A stretch of DNA of 64,000 bases from Gayadomonas joobiniege G7 (GCF_000300815.1 NZ_AMRX01000008.1:62001-126000), one strand, 5' to 3'. Counted from the first letter of the stretch, positions 18,137 through 27,987 are shown. The notes: a model not told the origin generated them from the letters alone. A program made the numbers and translations.

Positions 18137-20654
18137 ATGAAATTTATCTATTTATTACCGCTCGCCTTGATACCTCTGGGTCTAATAGGATGTCATAGTA
18201 AGCCCGAGCCTAGTCATTATGCTCATCATCAAACGGAATATTTTGAGCAACTCAAACACAACAAAGTAAAATCTGATGATATGGTTAATTGGAAAAATAT
18301 TGGCCCAGGCATGTCGGGTTACAATGAAGAATTATGGACTCATCCTGATGATCCCAATGTGATCTTGATGGGGCCTGATATGCATGTTGCTTATGGTAGC
18401 TGGGATCAATCCGTATGATCCTGAAGCATTTAAAAAAGGTTGGTACGATGAACAATTAGGCTTTCGTCTGAGCCATATCGCAGTTGACCCGAGTAATGAT
18501 TCAGTTTGGTATGTAGGGGCTGGCGATTTTTGGAACGTTAAAGAAAATCATAGATCAAAAAACAAACTCACGGGCAATCAGCTTAGTTATGCAGATTATG
18601 TTTATATTTTAAAATCAGCTGATAAAGGTAAAACTTGGCAAAAAATAAGCAATGGCTTGCCAGATGATTTAGACGTTGGTCAAATTCTGGTTGATCCACG
18701 TCAGTCAAATACTCTGTTAATGTTAACGAATCATGGTTTAATGGAAAGCTTAGATGCAGGTTTAAATTGGCACAAAAAGCAAACTATTGGCTTACCTAAT
18801 GAACGGCCGAGGGATTTAACTTATCACTATAATGAAAAAACTGGCGAATACACACTCTATTTAGTTGAGCAAACCTTTTATCACCCAGATGGAGATTCAA
18901 TTAAAGCGACCGGCGGTGTTTTTAAAAGTACTGATGGTGGTGCCAGTTGGCTGGACTTAACGGGCAATCTTGCGTTTGATTTATCAAAATTAAACTACAA
19001 AACAGAGGTTTATCGTTATTATCGAGCTATCGCGCACTGGTTTTCTATCAGCTGGAATCAAGCAAAAAAACAATTTCCAGTGCTCCCAGATGCAGCCCTA
19101 CCTGTTTTCAACCGACTGGTGGTTAATCCCCAAAATCCGGATGAAATTTATCTAACTTACAACAAAAAACATGACAGAAGTTTTGGCCCCGGCCACGTAT
19201 GGCGAACATTAGACGCTGGTAAAAGCTGGCATGTGGTAGCCCGTGAGGGCGCGTATTGGCATCAGTTGCCGGAGCAAGATAAGGCTTATTGGCAATCACG
19301 CGGCAATCCGGTTAAACCTAATGTTGAATTTGCGCACGTACAAGCTTATATGGATGTTCATCACGAACAACAGGGGAATCGTTTATTAAACATTAACTCT
19401 AATGGCGAATTATTTATCAGTGTTGCGCAGCAAACTCAGATGTCAGATGATAAAGGCGCAAATTGGCGGCAAATAGATGATATCCAAGTTTCTGCTGGTA
19501 AGAACCTGTGGGTTGGACGAGGGAATAGTGATCTGCCAGGTCGGTTTATGCTGCATAGTACAGGGATCAAAGATCGTCGTTTAATGGCGAGTGGAGAGCA
19601 TGGATTATGGCAAACAGTCGTGGTTGATGGTATCTCTGATAAACAAGCGGTTGCGATGAAACAAATTGAAGGGCAAGTCAATATCGATGGCATGGTCTCT
19701 ATTTCAACGGTCGCTGTGCATCCAAAAAATCCAGACATTATTTACATCACTGCTTGGCGACAGGATCACAGAGGCCAATTGAGACGGTCAACCGATGGTG
19801 GCAAAAGCTGGGAAAATATTTCAACCATTTTAAAGGTCAACGAACAAAGACGAAGTGACCTCGGGCAGGTTGTTCAAGGGCCACCTGGGCTGATCCCGGC
19901 TCAAAATAGCCTATTAATAGATCCAGTGAATTCAGATAACATGTATCTGGCCGTGACACTAGATGCGTTTTCAGAAATATACCGTGCGCCACGTCGTAAA
20001 CCTACGGTTGGTGGTTTTGGCGTCATGAAATCAACTGATGGTGGTTATAGTTGGCAGGTCAGTAACAAAGGCTTTCATCCACAAGCGAGCATTCGCATGA
20101 TTGCACTCGACCCAAACAATTCAAAGGTCTTGTATGCCGCGGCAAGCGATGAAAATGGTGGTCTGTACAAGTCAATTGATCAGGGTAGCAGCTGGCAAAA
20201 AATGAAAATACCGGAACAAATATCGAGTGTTAACCATGTGTTTATTGATGCCAATAGTGCAGATATATATATCAGTGCAGGTGGTTTTTATCACGGTGAC
20301 TATGAGCAAGGTGGTGCATGGCGCAGTAGCGACCAAGGTAAGAGTTGGCAGCAGATTTTTAAAGCTCCCCTGGTATTGCAATTGGAGTCGTCACCAGTTG
20401 ATAAAAACATCTTATTATTGACGGCTGGTAATCAGATGAATACAGAGGTCAAATTTACAAATCCCGGACTGTATCTATCACTAGATGCTGGTCGCAGCTG
20501 GAAAAAAATCAATAATAACTTATCAAATTACGACAAGATAATTGATGCTAAACCGGATCCCTATAATGCGAATGTGCTTTGGGCCGCAGGTTGGGGCAGT
20601 GGCTGGTATGTTGGTTATATTAATGGGGCAAATGGCCAAGCATGGCACGAATAG
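18137..20654 (+). pseudogene. Frameshifted Asp-box (BNR/Vps10-type) repeat lipoprotein
   Basis: A single gene is split into two frames. Codons from 18137 encode a lipoprotein signal (lipobox LIGC) and the start of a beta-propeller, ending at a TGA at 18416. The rest continues one frame over from about 18408 (NPYDPEAFKKGW) to 20654. One extra base, or two missing, near 18407 explains it. The long part has about nine Asp-boxes of the type S-x-D-x-G-x-x-W (STDGGASW, TLDAGKSW, STDGGKSW, STDGGYSW, SSDQGKSW and others), as in sialidase/GH74/sortilin-like propellers. Intact, it would be a roughly 838 aa periplasmic or surface propeller that binds or cleaves the glycan. The downstream frame is otherwise undamaged, so a sequencing error or very recent mutation is possible. 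Confidence 0.75.
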
Positions 20655-20694
20655 GATACGTGCAAGCTAAGTGTTTATTCCCATTGATCTAATA

Positions 20695-20720
20695 AAAAAG
20701 GCTTCTAACGAAGCCTTTTT
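20695..20720. terminator. Bidirectional terminator between convergent propeller and GH50 genes
   Basis: 11-bp perfect stem AAAAAGGCTTC / GAAGCCTTTTT with a 4-base loop. A-tract on the left and T-tract on the right allow termination in both directions. Confidence 0.85.
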
Positions 20721-20763
20721 GTTTTAAGGGATGTTAAACCCTAATATTTGTTTTGTTAAACAA

Positions 20764-23190
20764 TTATTTTTCGGTTTTTATTTCATCACCAAATCGACGC
20801 TGATAAATTTCGCCATTGATTTCTCTGGCGGCATCAATCATGGCATTGTAAGGTACGTCAGCAACAGTGACAAAACCAACATTGTAGTTTTCGCCATCAT
20901 AGGCTCGTCCTGTGATGGGTGAATCTATATATTGGAACCAGTGCGCACCAACAAAATAGTCATTATCTATGACTGAACGCATATACTCTTTATACATACG
21001 GGCTCTGTCTTTTTGATCGGTCGCTGCTATTAATCCCGGATGGAAAAAGCCTGACGCCGTGGTGCCAAAATGATATTCGCCGATAACAGCTGGCATATCC
21101 AATTCTTTTAAAAATTCCCAAGTGGACGGAATTAAACCTTCTTTATATAGATTTATACTCAATACATCGACGTATTCTGAGGCTGCTTTAACCACAGGTG
21201 CTGGCATGCCCCAGCCAGCAAAACGAACGCCCATATACAGATGATTGGGTAGATACTTAGCGAGTGCGCCATCAACCACTTTAAAATACTGTTTTGCGTA
21301 CAAATACAATAAGTTTTCAAAATCAGCAATGCGCGTTTTATTAGAAGGTTTAGTATCAAAACCACCTTTTTGGAATGCCTCCCAAGACTCAAGTGATAAT
21401 CCCCAAGCTTGGTTTAATTTGTTTATGCTACCGTATTGCGCTTTAAGCGTTTGGGTAAACATATTTTTAGTGGGCACATCGGCTCCGTCTCGGTTCAAGG
21501 TATGAATGACTATGCCAAGCTCACTTTCTGGGCTACCTGGACGACCCCAGCTTTTTTCGTTATCAACAAATACCCCAACGCACCAAGGGCTGCCTTTTAC
21601 TTCATCCGCAACCACTTTAAGCGTTACGTCTGCGCGTTCGGCAAACTTAGGGTCAAATACATCGGGTAAAGGCGACCAAAAATCATTTCCGCTTGAAACT
21701 GTTTTAAAATCACCAATGATCCAACCATTGGCAAAATAGGGCATTTTTTTGTTTTCGTAAAAAACTGGATCCACCCAGTTGCCAAATGATGTAAAGCCCC
21801 AGCTGCGCATTCGATCTAAAGTGACTTCCGCCCAATCATTAACGTATGAATAAGGACTGGTTTCGCCGTATTTACGCTCCAAGTTAGCCATATAAAAACT
21901 AAATACTTCACCATGCTCAATTGGCCCTGAATGCACTTCACGGCGATAACCGTAGTTGCCCGCTAACGGATCGTCATAACTTGGTAACCATTGAAACATA
22001 TTTTTACGGGTCTCAGAGACCAAGTGACGTGTTGGAATCGCTTCAGGTGGTGGCGTATTTAAACCCTCTGAATCTTCTGGTGTCACATCATCGGCCGAAC
22101 GCTGTTTGATTTTGTCTTTCGCAAAATCATAGCCTGTGACTGTGGTGGTATTAGACATACGTACATTGGCAATGCCAGAGGTAAAAAAGATATATCCGTC
22201 AGGATCAATCAATGACCATTTATCGCCAATTTTTTGCGTTCTAAAGTAACCAGTTGCCTCAAATTTAGGACCTGCTTTCCAGCCACTATATCGAGAGCGG
22301 CCCTCTAACATTTCGCCATGATTAAGGCGCGCCAGCTCTTTATTTTTAAATTCGATCAGCTGTTCAGTTGAATGGACTTTTTCTTCAAATTCTTGTTTTG
22401 AAGATTGGCCAAATTTATCAACAATACCAACTAAATAATCAGGGTTAAGTTTAGGATTGGGCCGGATACGGATATTGTCTATGATGAGTTCTTTGTTACG
22501 AAGGTTATGCTCTAGTGACAGGCTGATTTTTTTAATGCCTTTTAGATTCAGGTTTTTATTGCCCCACATCCAAACGAATTGAACTTCATCTGAGTCCCAA
22601 GTAGGTGGGTTAGATCGCAAGCCAGAACTTAAATTAAGTTCAACATTATCGCCTAAATCAGAGTCTGGGCTGCCAACATCATGACCTGCCATTTTTGAAT
22701 AATAAGTTTTAGCGGGTCCAACAGGCACAACAATTGAGCGGGTATAATTACTGCCATCTATGTCCGTTACACCAAGTTTTAAAAATACCGAAACATCCCC
22801 TTCGTTTGCCATATCAAATGCAATATTAAAGCTATCGTATTGGCTCCAATCCCAGGGTGTTTCAGGTTCAAAACTGATGGATGCGTATGGCTTGTTGGCT
22901 GAGTTAAAATGAACTTTTAAGGCATTTTTCCCTTCAGTCACGCCATGATTAGAAATGATTTCGCCTGTTGCATTACCAAACTTTATCGTGTTTGGAATTT
23001 GCCCTGTTTCAAAGTTGTACAGTATCTCTGTAACCTTTGATTTATCTGAGGTTGTCGCTTGATTTTTGGCTTTACTCTCTTGTTGAGACACTGAATCTTG
23101 TGGATTTTGCGTAGCGTCAGAACAAGCAGTTGCAAATGCGCAACTCGCTGCAATAACAGACCATTTAAATAGATTAGGATTTGCTTTCAT
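20764..23190 (-). CDS. GH50 beta-agarase-type lipoprotein (copy 2)
   Basis: 808 aa GH50 protein with the same architecture as the one at 15665: lipobox ATAC (AFATACSD), a Gln/Ser/Lys-rich linker, a jelly-roll module and a catalytic barrel. Catalytic residues are Glu545 (VFVDNEKSWG) and Glu705 (VIGEYHFG). Shared blocks include PYFANGWIIGD, ARMY..YM.S.IDN and HWFQY.DSP.TGRAYDGENYN. It has an extra insertion in the jelly-roll (about 165-190, DVGSPDSDLGDNVELN). It faces copy 1 across the propeller gene. A 12-bp palindrome lies 29 bp upstream of its start. Likely to be exo-acting with a somewhat different sulfation or chain preference from copy 1 (inference). Confidence 0.92.
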   Translation of the reverse strand: MKANPNLFKWSVIAASCAFATACSDATQNPQDSVSQQESKAKNQATTSDKSKVTEILYNFETGQIPNTIKFGNATGEIISNHGVTEGKNALKVHFNSANKPYASISFEPETPWDWSQYDSFNIAFDMANEGDVSVFLKLGVTDIDGSNYTRSIVVPVGPAKTYYSKMAGHDVGSPDSDLGDNVELNLSSGLRSNPPTWDSDEVQFVWMWGNKNLNLKGIKKISLSLEHNLRNKELIIDNIRIRPNPKLNPDYLVGIVDKFGQSSKQEFEEKVHSTEQLIEFKNKELARLNHGEMLEGRSRYSGWKAGPKFEATGYFRTQKIGDKWSLIDPDGYIFFTSGIANVRMSNTTTVTGYDFAKDKIKQRSADDVTPEDSEGLNTPPPEAIPTRHLVSETRKNMFQWLPSYDDPLAGNYGYRREVHSGPIEHGEVFSFYMANLERKYGETSPYSYVNDWAEVTLDRMRSWGFTSFGNWVDPVFYENKKMPYFANGWIIGDFKTVSSGNDFWSPLPDVFDPKFAERADVTLKVVADEVKGSPWCVGVFVDNEKSWGRPGSPESELGIVIHTLNRDGADVPTKNMFTQTLKAQYGSINKLNQAWGLSLESWEAFQKGGFDTKPSNKTRIADFENLLYLYAKQYFKVVDGALAKYLPNHLYMGVRFAGWGMPAPVVKAASEYVDVLSINLYKEGLIPSTWEFLKELDMPAVIGEYHFGTTASGFFHPGLIAATDQKDRARMYKEYMRSVIDNDYFVGAHWFQYIDSPITGRAYDGENYNVGFVTVADVPYNAMIDAAREINGEIYQRRFGDEIKTEK

Positions 23191-23218
23191 ATTAACAATT
23201 CACTCTGGTTTATTGGTG

Positions 23219-23230
23219 ATTGTTAACAAT
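23219..23230. promoter_or_regulatory. Palindrome ATTGTTAACAAT upstream of GH50 copy 2
   Basis: Perfect 12-bp palindrome 29 bp upstream of the GH50 start. The half-site ATTAACAATT lies at 23191-23200, directly at the start codon. The identical 12-mer occurs again at 32644 in the sulfatase/TonB-receptor promoter region. It is a good operator candidate for a locus-specific regulator. Confidence 0.55.
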
Positions 23231-23358
23231 TGTATAGATTTAATTAACTAATTTGAAGCTTTATTTTGCAAGTTAATTATTCGTCATAAAATGCGGTGCT
23301 AAGTTTGGCATGGTTAAAATTGTTTGCCTTTGATAAAAAGAGTGAGTGAACATTTATT

Positions 23359-23394
23359 CCCATTAGTCGTTTAATAATCACAGCGACTAATGGG
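23359..23394 (-). terminator. Hairpin downstream of the DUF6786 gene
   Basis: 11-bp perfect stem CCCATTAGTCG / CGACTAATGGG with a 14-base loop, 31 bp past the DUF6786 stop on the minus strand. There is no clear T-tract, so it may be an mRNA-stabilising or attenuating structure rather than a full terminator. Confidence 0.5.
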
Positions 23395-23424
23395 TGGTGT
23401 TAAAAACATGCTTTAATGTTTAGC

Positions 23425-24750
23425 TTATTTCAAACCACTTTCAATTTGACTTAAACTAACACCAAATACCTTTAAAGCAACTTGGTTAAGCTGATTCCTT
23501 TCGCCTTTTATATGAAAACTTTGATGTAGGTGTTCATATGATTGACCCGGCGCAAGCGCTAATGCTGGGCTAGAGGTTTCAATTTCATAAAAAGGCCCTA
23601 ACATGCCACCATCAACCGGCCCATCATTGTAGCTATTAATGGCATCACCAACAAATGGGTCTTCTTGTTTTTGCCAAGACGAATTAACATAGTCGGCTGG
23701 ACCCTGCGGTTGATTATAACGGGTAATGGTTAATACTTGTTTTTGTGCATCCCAACTACCGGCAATGCCTAAACTACGGGCGTGGTTAATACCGATTTTG
23801 CTGCGATACTTGCCATCCGCAGAAAAATAGATGACGCCCTTATCTGCAACTAAACGTTCGCTTGGCACTTGACCAAAATAATCATCTTTTACGATTTCAG
23901 CGTCCGCATCGCTTGGGGTTTCATTGTATGGGATCACGACCGTTGTTTCTGGGCCGTGATTTAACATACCTAAGATCCAAATAGACGGCATACCTGTGTT
24001 TTGGCTCCAGCTAAAATCTCCGTCATTGGTGATGGTATTGCGACTTTCGTATGCCACGACCGACAACTTGTTTAAGTCTTCGATATTAAAAATGTCTGCC
24101 AGCGCCTGTGGTGATAATAAATTAACCGTACGGGTAATGGCTAAATTAAATTCAGTGCCGGACCAGTTAGTTAAGCTTTCGCTATGGTTAAAAGTGACAC
24201 TATTTGCTGTCTGCGCTGAGACCTGCCAGGGTTTGGTATCAATAAAGGCTGGGACTTTCCATTGTGCAAAGGTAAACTCGCTACCGGGTTTAAAATACCA
24301 AGAAAATTGACCACCTTCTGGACCGATCCAAAATCTGTCGGCACCGCCAAAAGCGTAAAGATGCTGGGTTAAGCCTTCACGTTCGGCTTCTGGTTTAATC
24401 CCTTGTTCTATTAATTTATAATTCAACCAACCAAAACTATCACCTTGGCCAGTTGTTGCGGTCATGATACGACCCTGCCAAGCAGGCACTACGGCTAACG
24501 CGGCACCGCTTTCGGCATCTTTAAGGATCAGGGTTTCAACATGATTTTGTAAAAATTGAATGTCTTTAGTGAAAGCATCAGTGCTTTTATTCGTGTTCGC
24601 TGGCAGCACAGGTTTTTGCTTTTCAGATGGTTCTACCTTTGTTTCTGCGCCTTTTGGCCCGCCATTTGTTTGTGTATCTTGACAGCCCGTTAGCGATAGA
24701 GAAGCAGCTAAAATGCCGGCTGCAATCATGGTTAGCTTTTTAGTTTTCAC
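23425..24750 (-). CDS. DUF6786-family lipoprotein
   Basis: 441 aa lipoprotein: signal with lipobox LTGC, a short charged linker, then one large domain (about 60-440) rich in beta structure. Conserved-looking blocks are AVVPAWQGRIMTATTGQG, GGADRFWIGPEGGQFSWYF and YEHLHQSFHIKG near the end. I recognise it as the DUF6786 type, a family of unknown function often seen in polysaccharide loci; its shape recalls mutarotase/GH-like sandwiches. It is upstream of and co-oriented with GH50 copy 2 (235 bp gap with its own promoter) and divergent from a sulfatase. A role in handling the released sugar, for example as an epimerase or lyase, is a guess. Confidence 0.75.
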   Translation of the reverse strand: MKTKKLTMIAAGILAASLSLTGCQDTQTNGGPKGAETKVEPSEKQKPVLPANTNKSTDAFTKDIQFLQNHVETLILKDAESGAALAVVPAWQGRIMTATTGQGDSFGWLNYKLIEQGIKPEAEREGLTQHLYAFGGADRFWIGPEGGQFSWYFKPGSEFTFAQWKVPAFIDTKPWQVSAQTANSVTFNHSESLTNWSGTEFNLAITRTVNLLSPQALADIFNIEDLNKLSVVAYESRNTITNDGDFSWSQNTGMPSIWILGMLNHGPETTVVIPYNETPSDADAEIVKDDYFGQVPSERLVADKGVIYFSADGKYRSKIGINHARSLGIAGSWDAQKQVLTITRYNQPQGPADYVNSSWQKQEDPFVGDAINSYNDGPVDGGMLGPFYEIETSSPALALAPGQSYEHLHQSFHIKGERNQLNQVALKVFGVSLSQIESGLK

Positions 24751-24997
24751 GTGTTTATCCTTTTTGATTCATTGCTTGTTTTGTTAGTTACGCCACCAAG
24801 CGTCTATTTTTTGTGGGTTTGGCATTGGTGGTTCACTGGACCGCCAAAACCTTAATTGCATTAAATAAGCCTTATTTTTAATGTGTATTTTTATTTATAA
24901 TTATACTAATTTTATCGTATATTGCATGTTATGCAAATATTATATTTATGTAACTTTAATTGTATCTTGTTTAAGCCCTTTATTAGCCGAGAATATT
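24751..24997. promoter_or_regulatory. Divergent promoter region, DUF6786 / sulfatase
   Basis: 247-base AT-rich gap between divergent starts. It holds a 7-bp-arm dyad AAATAAG-C-CTTATTT (24863-24877) and a dyad TTGCAT-GTT-ATGCAA (24922-24936). Either could be an operator. No gene is supported: the open frame running through it has no signal and no ribosome site. Confidence 0.4.
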
Positions 24998-26464
24998 ATG
25001 ATGACACGCATTTTTAAAACCGTTTATTTATGTTTATATATGAGCTTTACCTTTGTACAGGCGAGCGATAAACCTAATATAGTGGTTTTATTTGCCGATG
25101 ACATGGGGATTGGAGAGGTGAAATCACTGAACCCCGAACGAGGTAAAATTTTAACCACCAATATTGATCAATTAGCTCGTACCGGCATTACTTTTACTGA
25201 TGCTCATACCGCTTCATCTGTTTGCACTCCTTCTAGGTATGCATTATTGACTGGGCGGTATGCATGGAGAACGCGGTTACAAAGTGGAGTGACGACCGGT
25301 TATGCAGATCCGCTGATTGCAGACGATCAATTAACTTTGGCTAAAATGTTAAAAACGGAAGGCTATCGAACGGCTATTTCAGGTAAATGGCACTTAAATT
25401 TTAATTATTATTTTGAGGGAAAAAAATTACTTAAACCTAAAAATAAACAGAGTCCACCTATTAATAGTTATATTCCAGACGGCCCAATAAGTAGAGGGTT
25501 TGATGAATATTTTGGTTTCCATCATGCCCGAGATATGCAAACGCTTATCCATAATGACCGCGTTATTGAGCATATTAACGTGGTTGATATGTTACCGAGA
25601 ACCACTGAATATGCGGTGGATTTTATAAATAAAAATGCATCAAACGCAAAAAATGGAAAACCATTTTTTTTATATATGGCGTTTGGATCGCCGCATACAC
25701 CAATAGTGCCGAGTAAAGAATGGATCGGGAAAAGTGGTTTAGGAAAATATGGCGATTTTGTCATGATGACAGATGCTATGGTCGGAAAAATTGTTGATGC
25801 CATTGATAAAGCAGGTTTATCCAAGGATACCCTTATCATTTTCAGCTCTGATAATGGCACCTCTAAAGCGGCTGATGTTAAATCTCTTATTGAGCAAGGA
25901 CATTATCCAAGCGCGCATTTACGTGGATTAAAATCTGATCTCTGGGAGGGCGGACATAGAGTTCCATTTATCTTACGCTGGCCCGCTAAGCAGGGTAACG
26001 GCAATAGAATACAAAAGGGTTTAATTGGCCTTACGGATGTATTCGCGACGCTTGCTGATATCTTGGAGGTAAAATTAGATCATCACCAGGGTGAAGATAG
26101 CATAAGTTTTTATCCGTTAATAAAAGGTGAAGATGCTCAGAGCGCGCGCCATGCAATAGTGCATCATTCGATTTATGGTAAATTTTCGATTCGGCAGGGA
26201 AACTGGAAATTGCTATTGGCACCAGGTTCGGGCGGCTGGAGTACACCGAATGATAAACAAGCAAAACAGCAAAAGATGCCAAAAGTACAGTTATATAACT
26301 TATCAACTGATGTCTCAGAACGTACTAACATAGCGCAACAATATCCAGCGAAGGTCACTGAATTGATTAATTTACTCAAAGATTATGTGAATAACGGCCG
26401 CAGTACGCAGGGCCCTATATTAAAAAATGATACGCAGGTTGATATCTGGAAAGATAATCTTTAA
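24998..26464 (+). CDS. Secreted sulfatase, S1 family (paralogue of the 7492 gene)
   Basis: 488 aa sulfatase. A short signal (about 1-22, TVYLCLYMSFTFVQA) precedes the fold. The formylglycine motif is CTPSR (Cys76); LFADDMGIGEVK, SGKWHLNFNY and FSSDNGTS complete the active-site scaffold. It shares with the first sulfatase the rare GRYAWR[TS]RL segment and GGHRVPFI, pointing to duplication. The start is placed at the tandem ATG (24998/25001), because the upstream in-frame extension contains a second hydrophobic stretch without a ribosome site. It lies divergent to DUF6786 and upstream of the GntR regulator. Confidence 0.91.
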   Translation: MMTRIFKTVYLCLYMSFTFVQASDKPNIVVLFADDMGIGEVKSLNPERGKILTTNIDQLARTGITFTDAHTASSVCTPSRYALLTGRYAWRTRLQSGVTTGYADPLIADDQLTLAKMLKTEGYRTAISGKWHLNFNYYFEGKKLLKPKNKQSPPINSYIPDGPISRGFDEYFGFHHARDMQTLIHNDRVIEHINVVDMLPRTTEYAVDFINKNASNAKNGKPFFLYMAFGSPHTPIVPSKEWIGKSGLGKYGDFVMMTDAMVGKIVDAIDKAGLSKDTLIIFSSDNGTSKAADVKSLIEQGHYPSAHLRGLKSDLWEGGHRVPFILRWPAKQGNGNRIQKGLIGLTDVFATLADILEVKLDHHQGEDSISFYPLIKGEDAQSARHAIVHHSIYGKFSIRQGNWKLLLAPGSGGWSTPNDKQAKQQKMPKVQLYNLSTDVSERTNIAQQYPAKVTELINLLKDYVNNGRSTQGPILKNDTQVDIWKDNL

Positions 26465-26527
26465 TTAAGGCCAAAAAAAACGCATTAAATTCAAAGATTA
26501 CTTTATGCTCAACAAGGAGTTATACTA

Positions 26528-26560
26528 ATGATGTTTTTTTTAATTAAAGCGGCTGGGTAA
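26528..26560 (+). CDS. Possible 10-residue leader ORF before the GntR gene
   Basis: ATG ATG TTT TTT TTA ATT AAA GCG GCT GGG TAA, preceded by a near-perfect AAGGAG (26514-26519) with 8-base spacing. The regulator gene 42 bases later has only a weak ribosome site. This could be a translated leader that couples or regulates expression of the regulator, or a degenerate gene start. Only the ribosome site supports it. Confidence 0.25.
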   Translation: MMFFLIKAAG

Positions 26561-26601
26561 TTAACTGGTCGCCGCAGTGTTTAATCCATGTTGGGACCCG
26601 C

Positions 26602-27510
26602 ATGACGTCAGAAAAAACTTATCTATTCAAGCACTCTGTCAATCGAATGTTATCGCAGATACAAGCATTGAGTGGCAAAGAACTGGTTATGCCAAATGAC
26701 ATACAATTAACGAATCAATTGAATATTAGCCGCACTACGGTAAGAAATTGTGTTGATTATCTTATCGGGCAAGGCATCATAGAACGACAAGGTTCTAAAA
26801 AAGTGGTTTTACGAAAACCAACAGATTCAGATTTTTTTAATATTAAAAATTCAACGTCAAGTAAAGATCAACTGATCGAAAAGTACTTTTTAAATCTTAT
26901 CAATACAGGCCAACTCGTACCGGGTGATCGTTTTTCTGAGCTGAGTTTAGCGCGGGATTCGGGGTGCACAACCATTAGTGTTCGTGAGTTTCTAATTAAG
27001 TTCTCTAATTCTGGTTTAATTAAAAAAAATCCACGTGGCCGCTGGCAAATGGTTGAGTTTGATGAATCTTTTGCCCGTGAGCTAATTGCTTTTCGTGAGA
27101 TGGTGGAATTAGATGCGTTAAACAAGTTATTGACAGTACCTAAAGATCATTCGCTCTGGCAGGACTTGGTCACTTTATTAGATAAACATCTGGCGTTAAA
27201 AGCAGACTTAAAAAATAGTTACCAGCGTTTTCCTGACTTAGATAAAGAAATGCATTATAAACTGCGTGAGCATATGCCTAACCGATTTACCGATCAGTTT
27301 TACGATATAGTTTCTTTTATCTGTCACTATCATTATCAATGGGACAAACAAGGTGAATACGAGCGTTTTAGTGTGGCGATTGATGAACATATCGATTTTT
27401 TAAATCATTTAATTGTTGGCAATCATGCGGGCGCTATCTTGAGCATGAAGAGACATTTAGAATCTGCAGAAAAAACCTTGATGCGATGTGTGCATGGCCT
27501 AGAAGTTTAA
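26602..27510 (+). CDS. GntR/FCD regulator with two winged-helix domains
   Basis: 302 aa. Two GntR-like helix-turn-helix segments lie in tandem: the first at about 25-72 (QLTNQLNISRTTVRNCVDYLIGQ, then IIERQG), the second at about 85-152 (PGDRFSELSLARDSG, TTISVREFLIKF, GLIKKNPRG). An FCD ligand-binding domain follows (about 158-297) with the His/Asp residues typical of its metal site (MHYKL, DEHIDFL, MKRHLESA). Standard FadR-type members have one winged helix, so the extra one is unusual. It is the only regulator inside the galactan locus and so the first candidate to bind the ATTGTTAACAAT palindromes. Ligand unknown, perhaps a sugar acid. Confidence 0.85.
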   Translation: MTSEKTYLFKHSVNRMLSQIQALSGKELVMPNDIQLTNQLNISRTTVRNCVDYLIGQGIIERQGSKKVVLRKPTDSDFFNIKNSTSSKDQLIEKYFLNLINTGQLVPGDRFSELSLARDSGCTTISVREFLIKFSNSGLIKKNPRGRWQMVEFDESFARELIAFREMVELDALNKLLTVPKDHSLWQDLVTLLDKHLALKADLKNSYQRFPDLDKEMHYKLREHMPNRFTDQFYDIVSFICHYHYQWDKQGEYERFSVAIDEHIDFLNHLIVGNHAGAILSMKRHLESAEKTLMRCVHGLEV

Positions 27511-27513
27511 TCC

Positions 27514-27987
27514 TTAAAGTAAAAGATCTGCGTTGATCTCTGTATATTGGTCGCAGGCTTCAATTAATGAATTTGCGGTCAGTAAAGGTACAGAGACAAC
27601 CTGAGTTTCAACTTGATATAATTGACGAATACGTAAAAGTAATAAATCAAAGTCTCCATCACCAGATAATAAAACAATTTTATCCACTTTGGCCGCTGTT
27701 TCCATAATATCTATGGCAATACCCACATCCCAATCACCTTTTGCCGAACCGTCAGCGCGTTGAATATAGGGTTTTAATTTAACGTTAAAACCTATGCTTT
27801 TAAGGGCCTTTTGAAACTTATGTTGTCCATCATCGCCTTTATGTATCGCGTAGGCATTTGCAAGCACTATATCCCCTTGGCACACCATATTTTGCCAAAA
27901 TGCCCGGTAATTAAATTGTTTCTGGTAGGCTTCTTTACAGGTGTAGTAGATGTTTTGCACATCGGCAAAAATAGCGATTTTGGTCAT
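27514..27987 (-). CDS. NYN (PIN-like) domain protein, LabA/DUF88 type
   Basis: 157 aa protein of the NYN/PIN-like nuclease fold. Acidic active-site residues appear in IFADVQNIYYTC (Asp9 region), KGDWDVGIAIDIM and LLSGDGDF. NYN proteins are putative RNA-processing nucleases. It is tail-to-tail with the GntR gene, with only 3 bases between stops, and is probably a housekeeping gene unrelated to the glycan locus. Confidence 0.85.
   Translation of the reverse strand: MTKIAIFADVQNIYYTCKEAYQKQFNYRAFWQNMVCQGDIVLANAYAIHKGDDGQHKFQKALKSIGFNVKLKPYIQRADGSAKGDWDVGIAIDIMETAAKVDKIVLLSGDGDFDLLLLRIRQLYQVETQVVSVPLLTANSLIEACDQYTEINADLLL

Noticed and set aside
18384-18418. Programmed frameshifting in the Asp-box lipoprotein gene
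   Set aside because: No slippery heptanucleotide or downstream pseudoknot was evident; a mutation or sequence error is simpler.
20674-23366. Shared TTTATTCCCATT at 20674 and 23355 as a repeat element
   Set aside because: Only 12 bases in non-palindromic context, one near a terminator and the other at a hairpin edge; likely chance.
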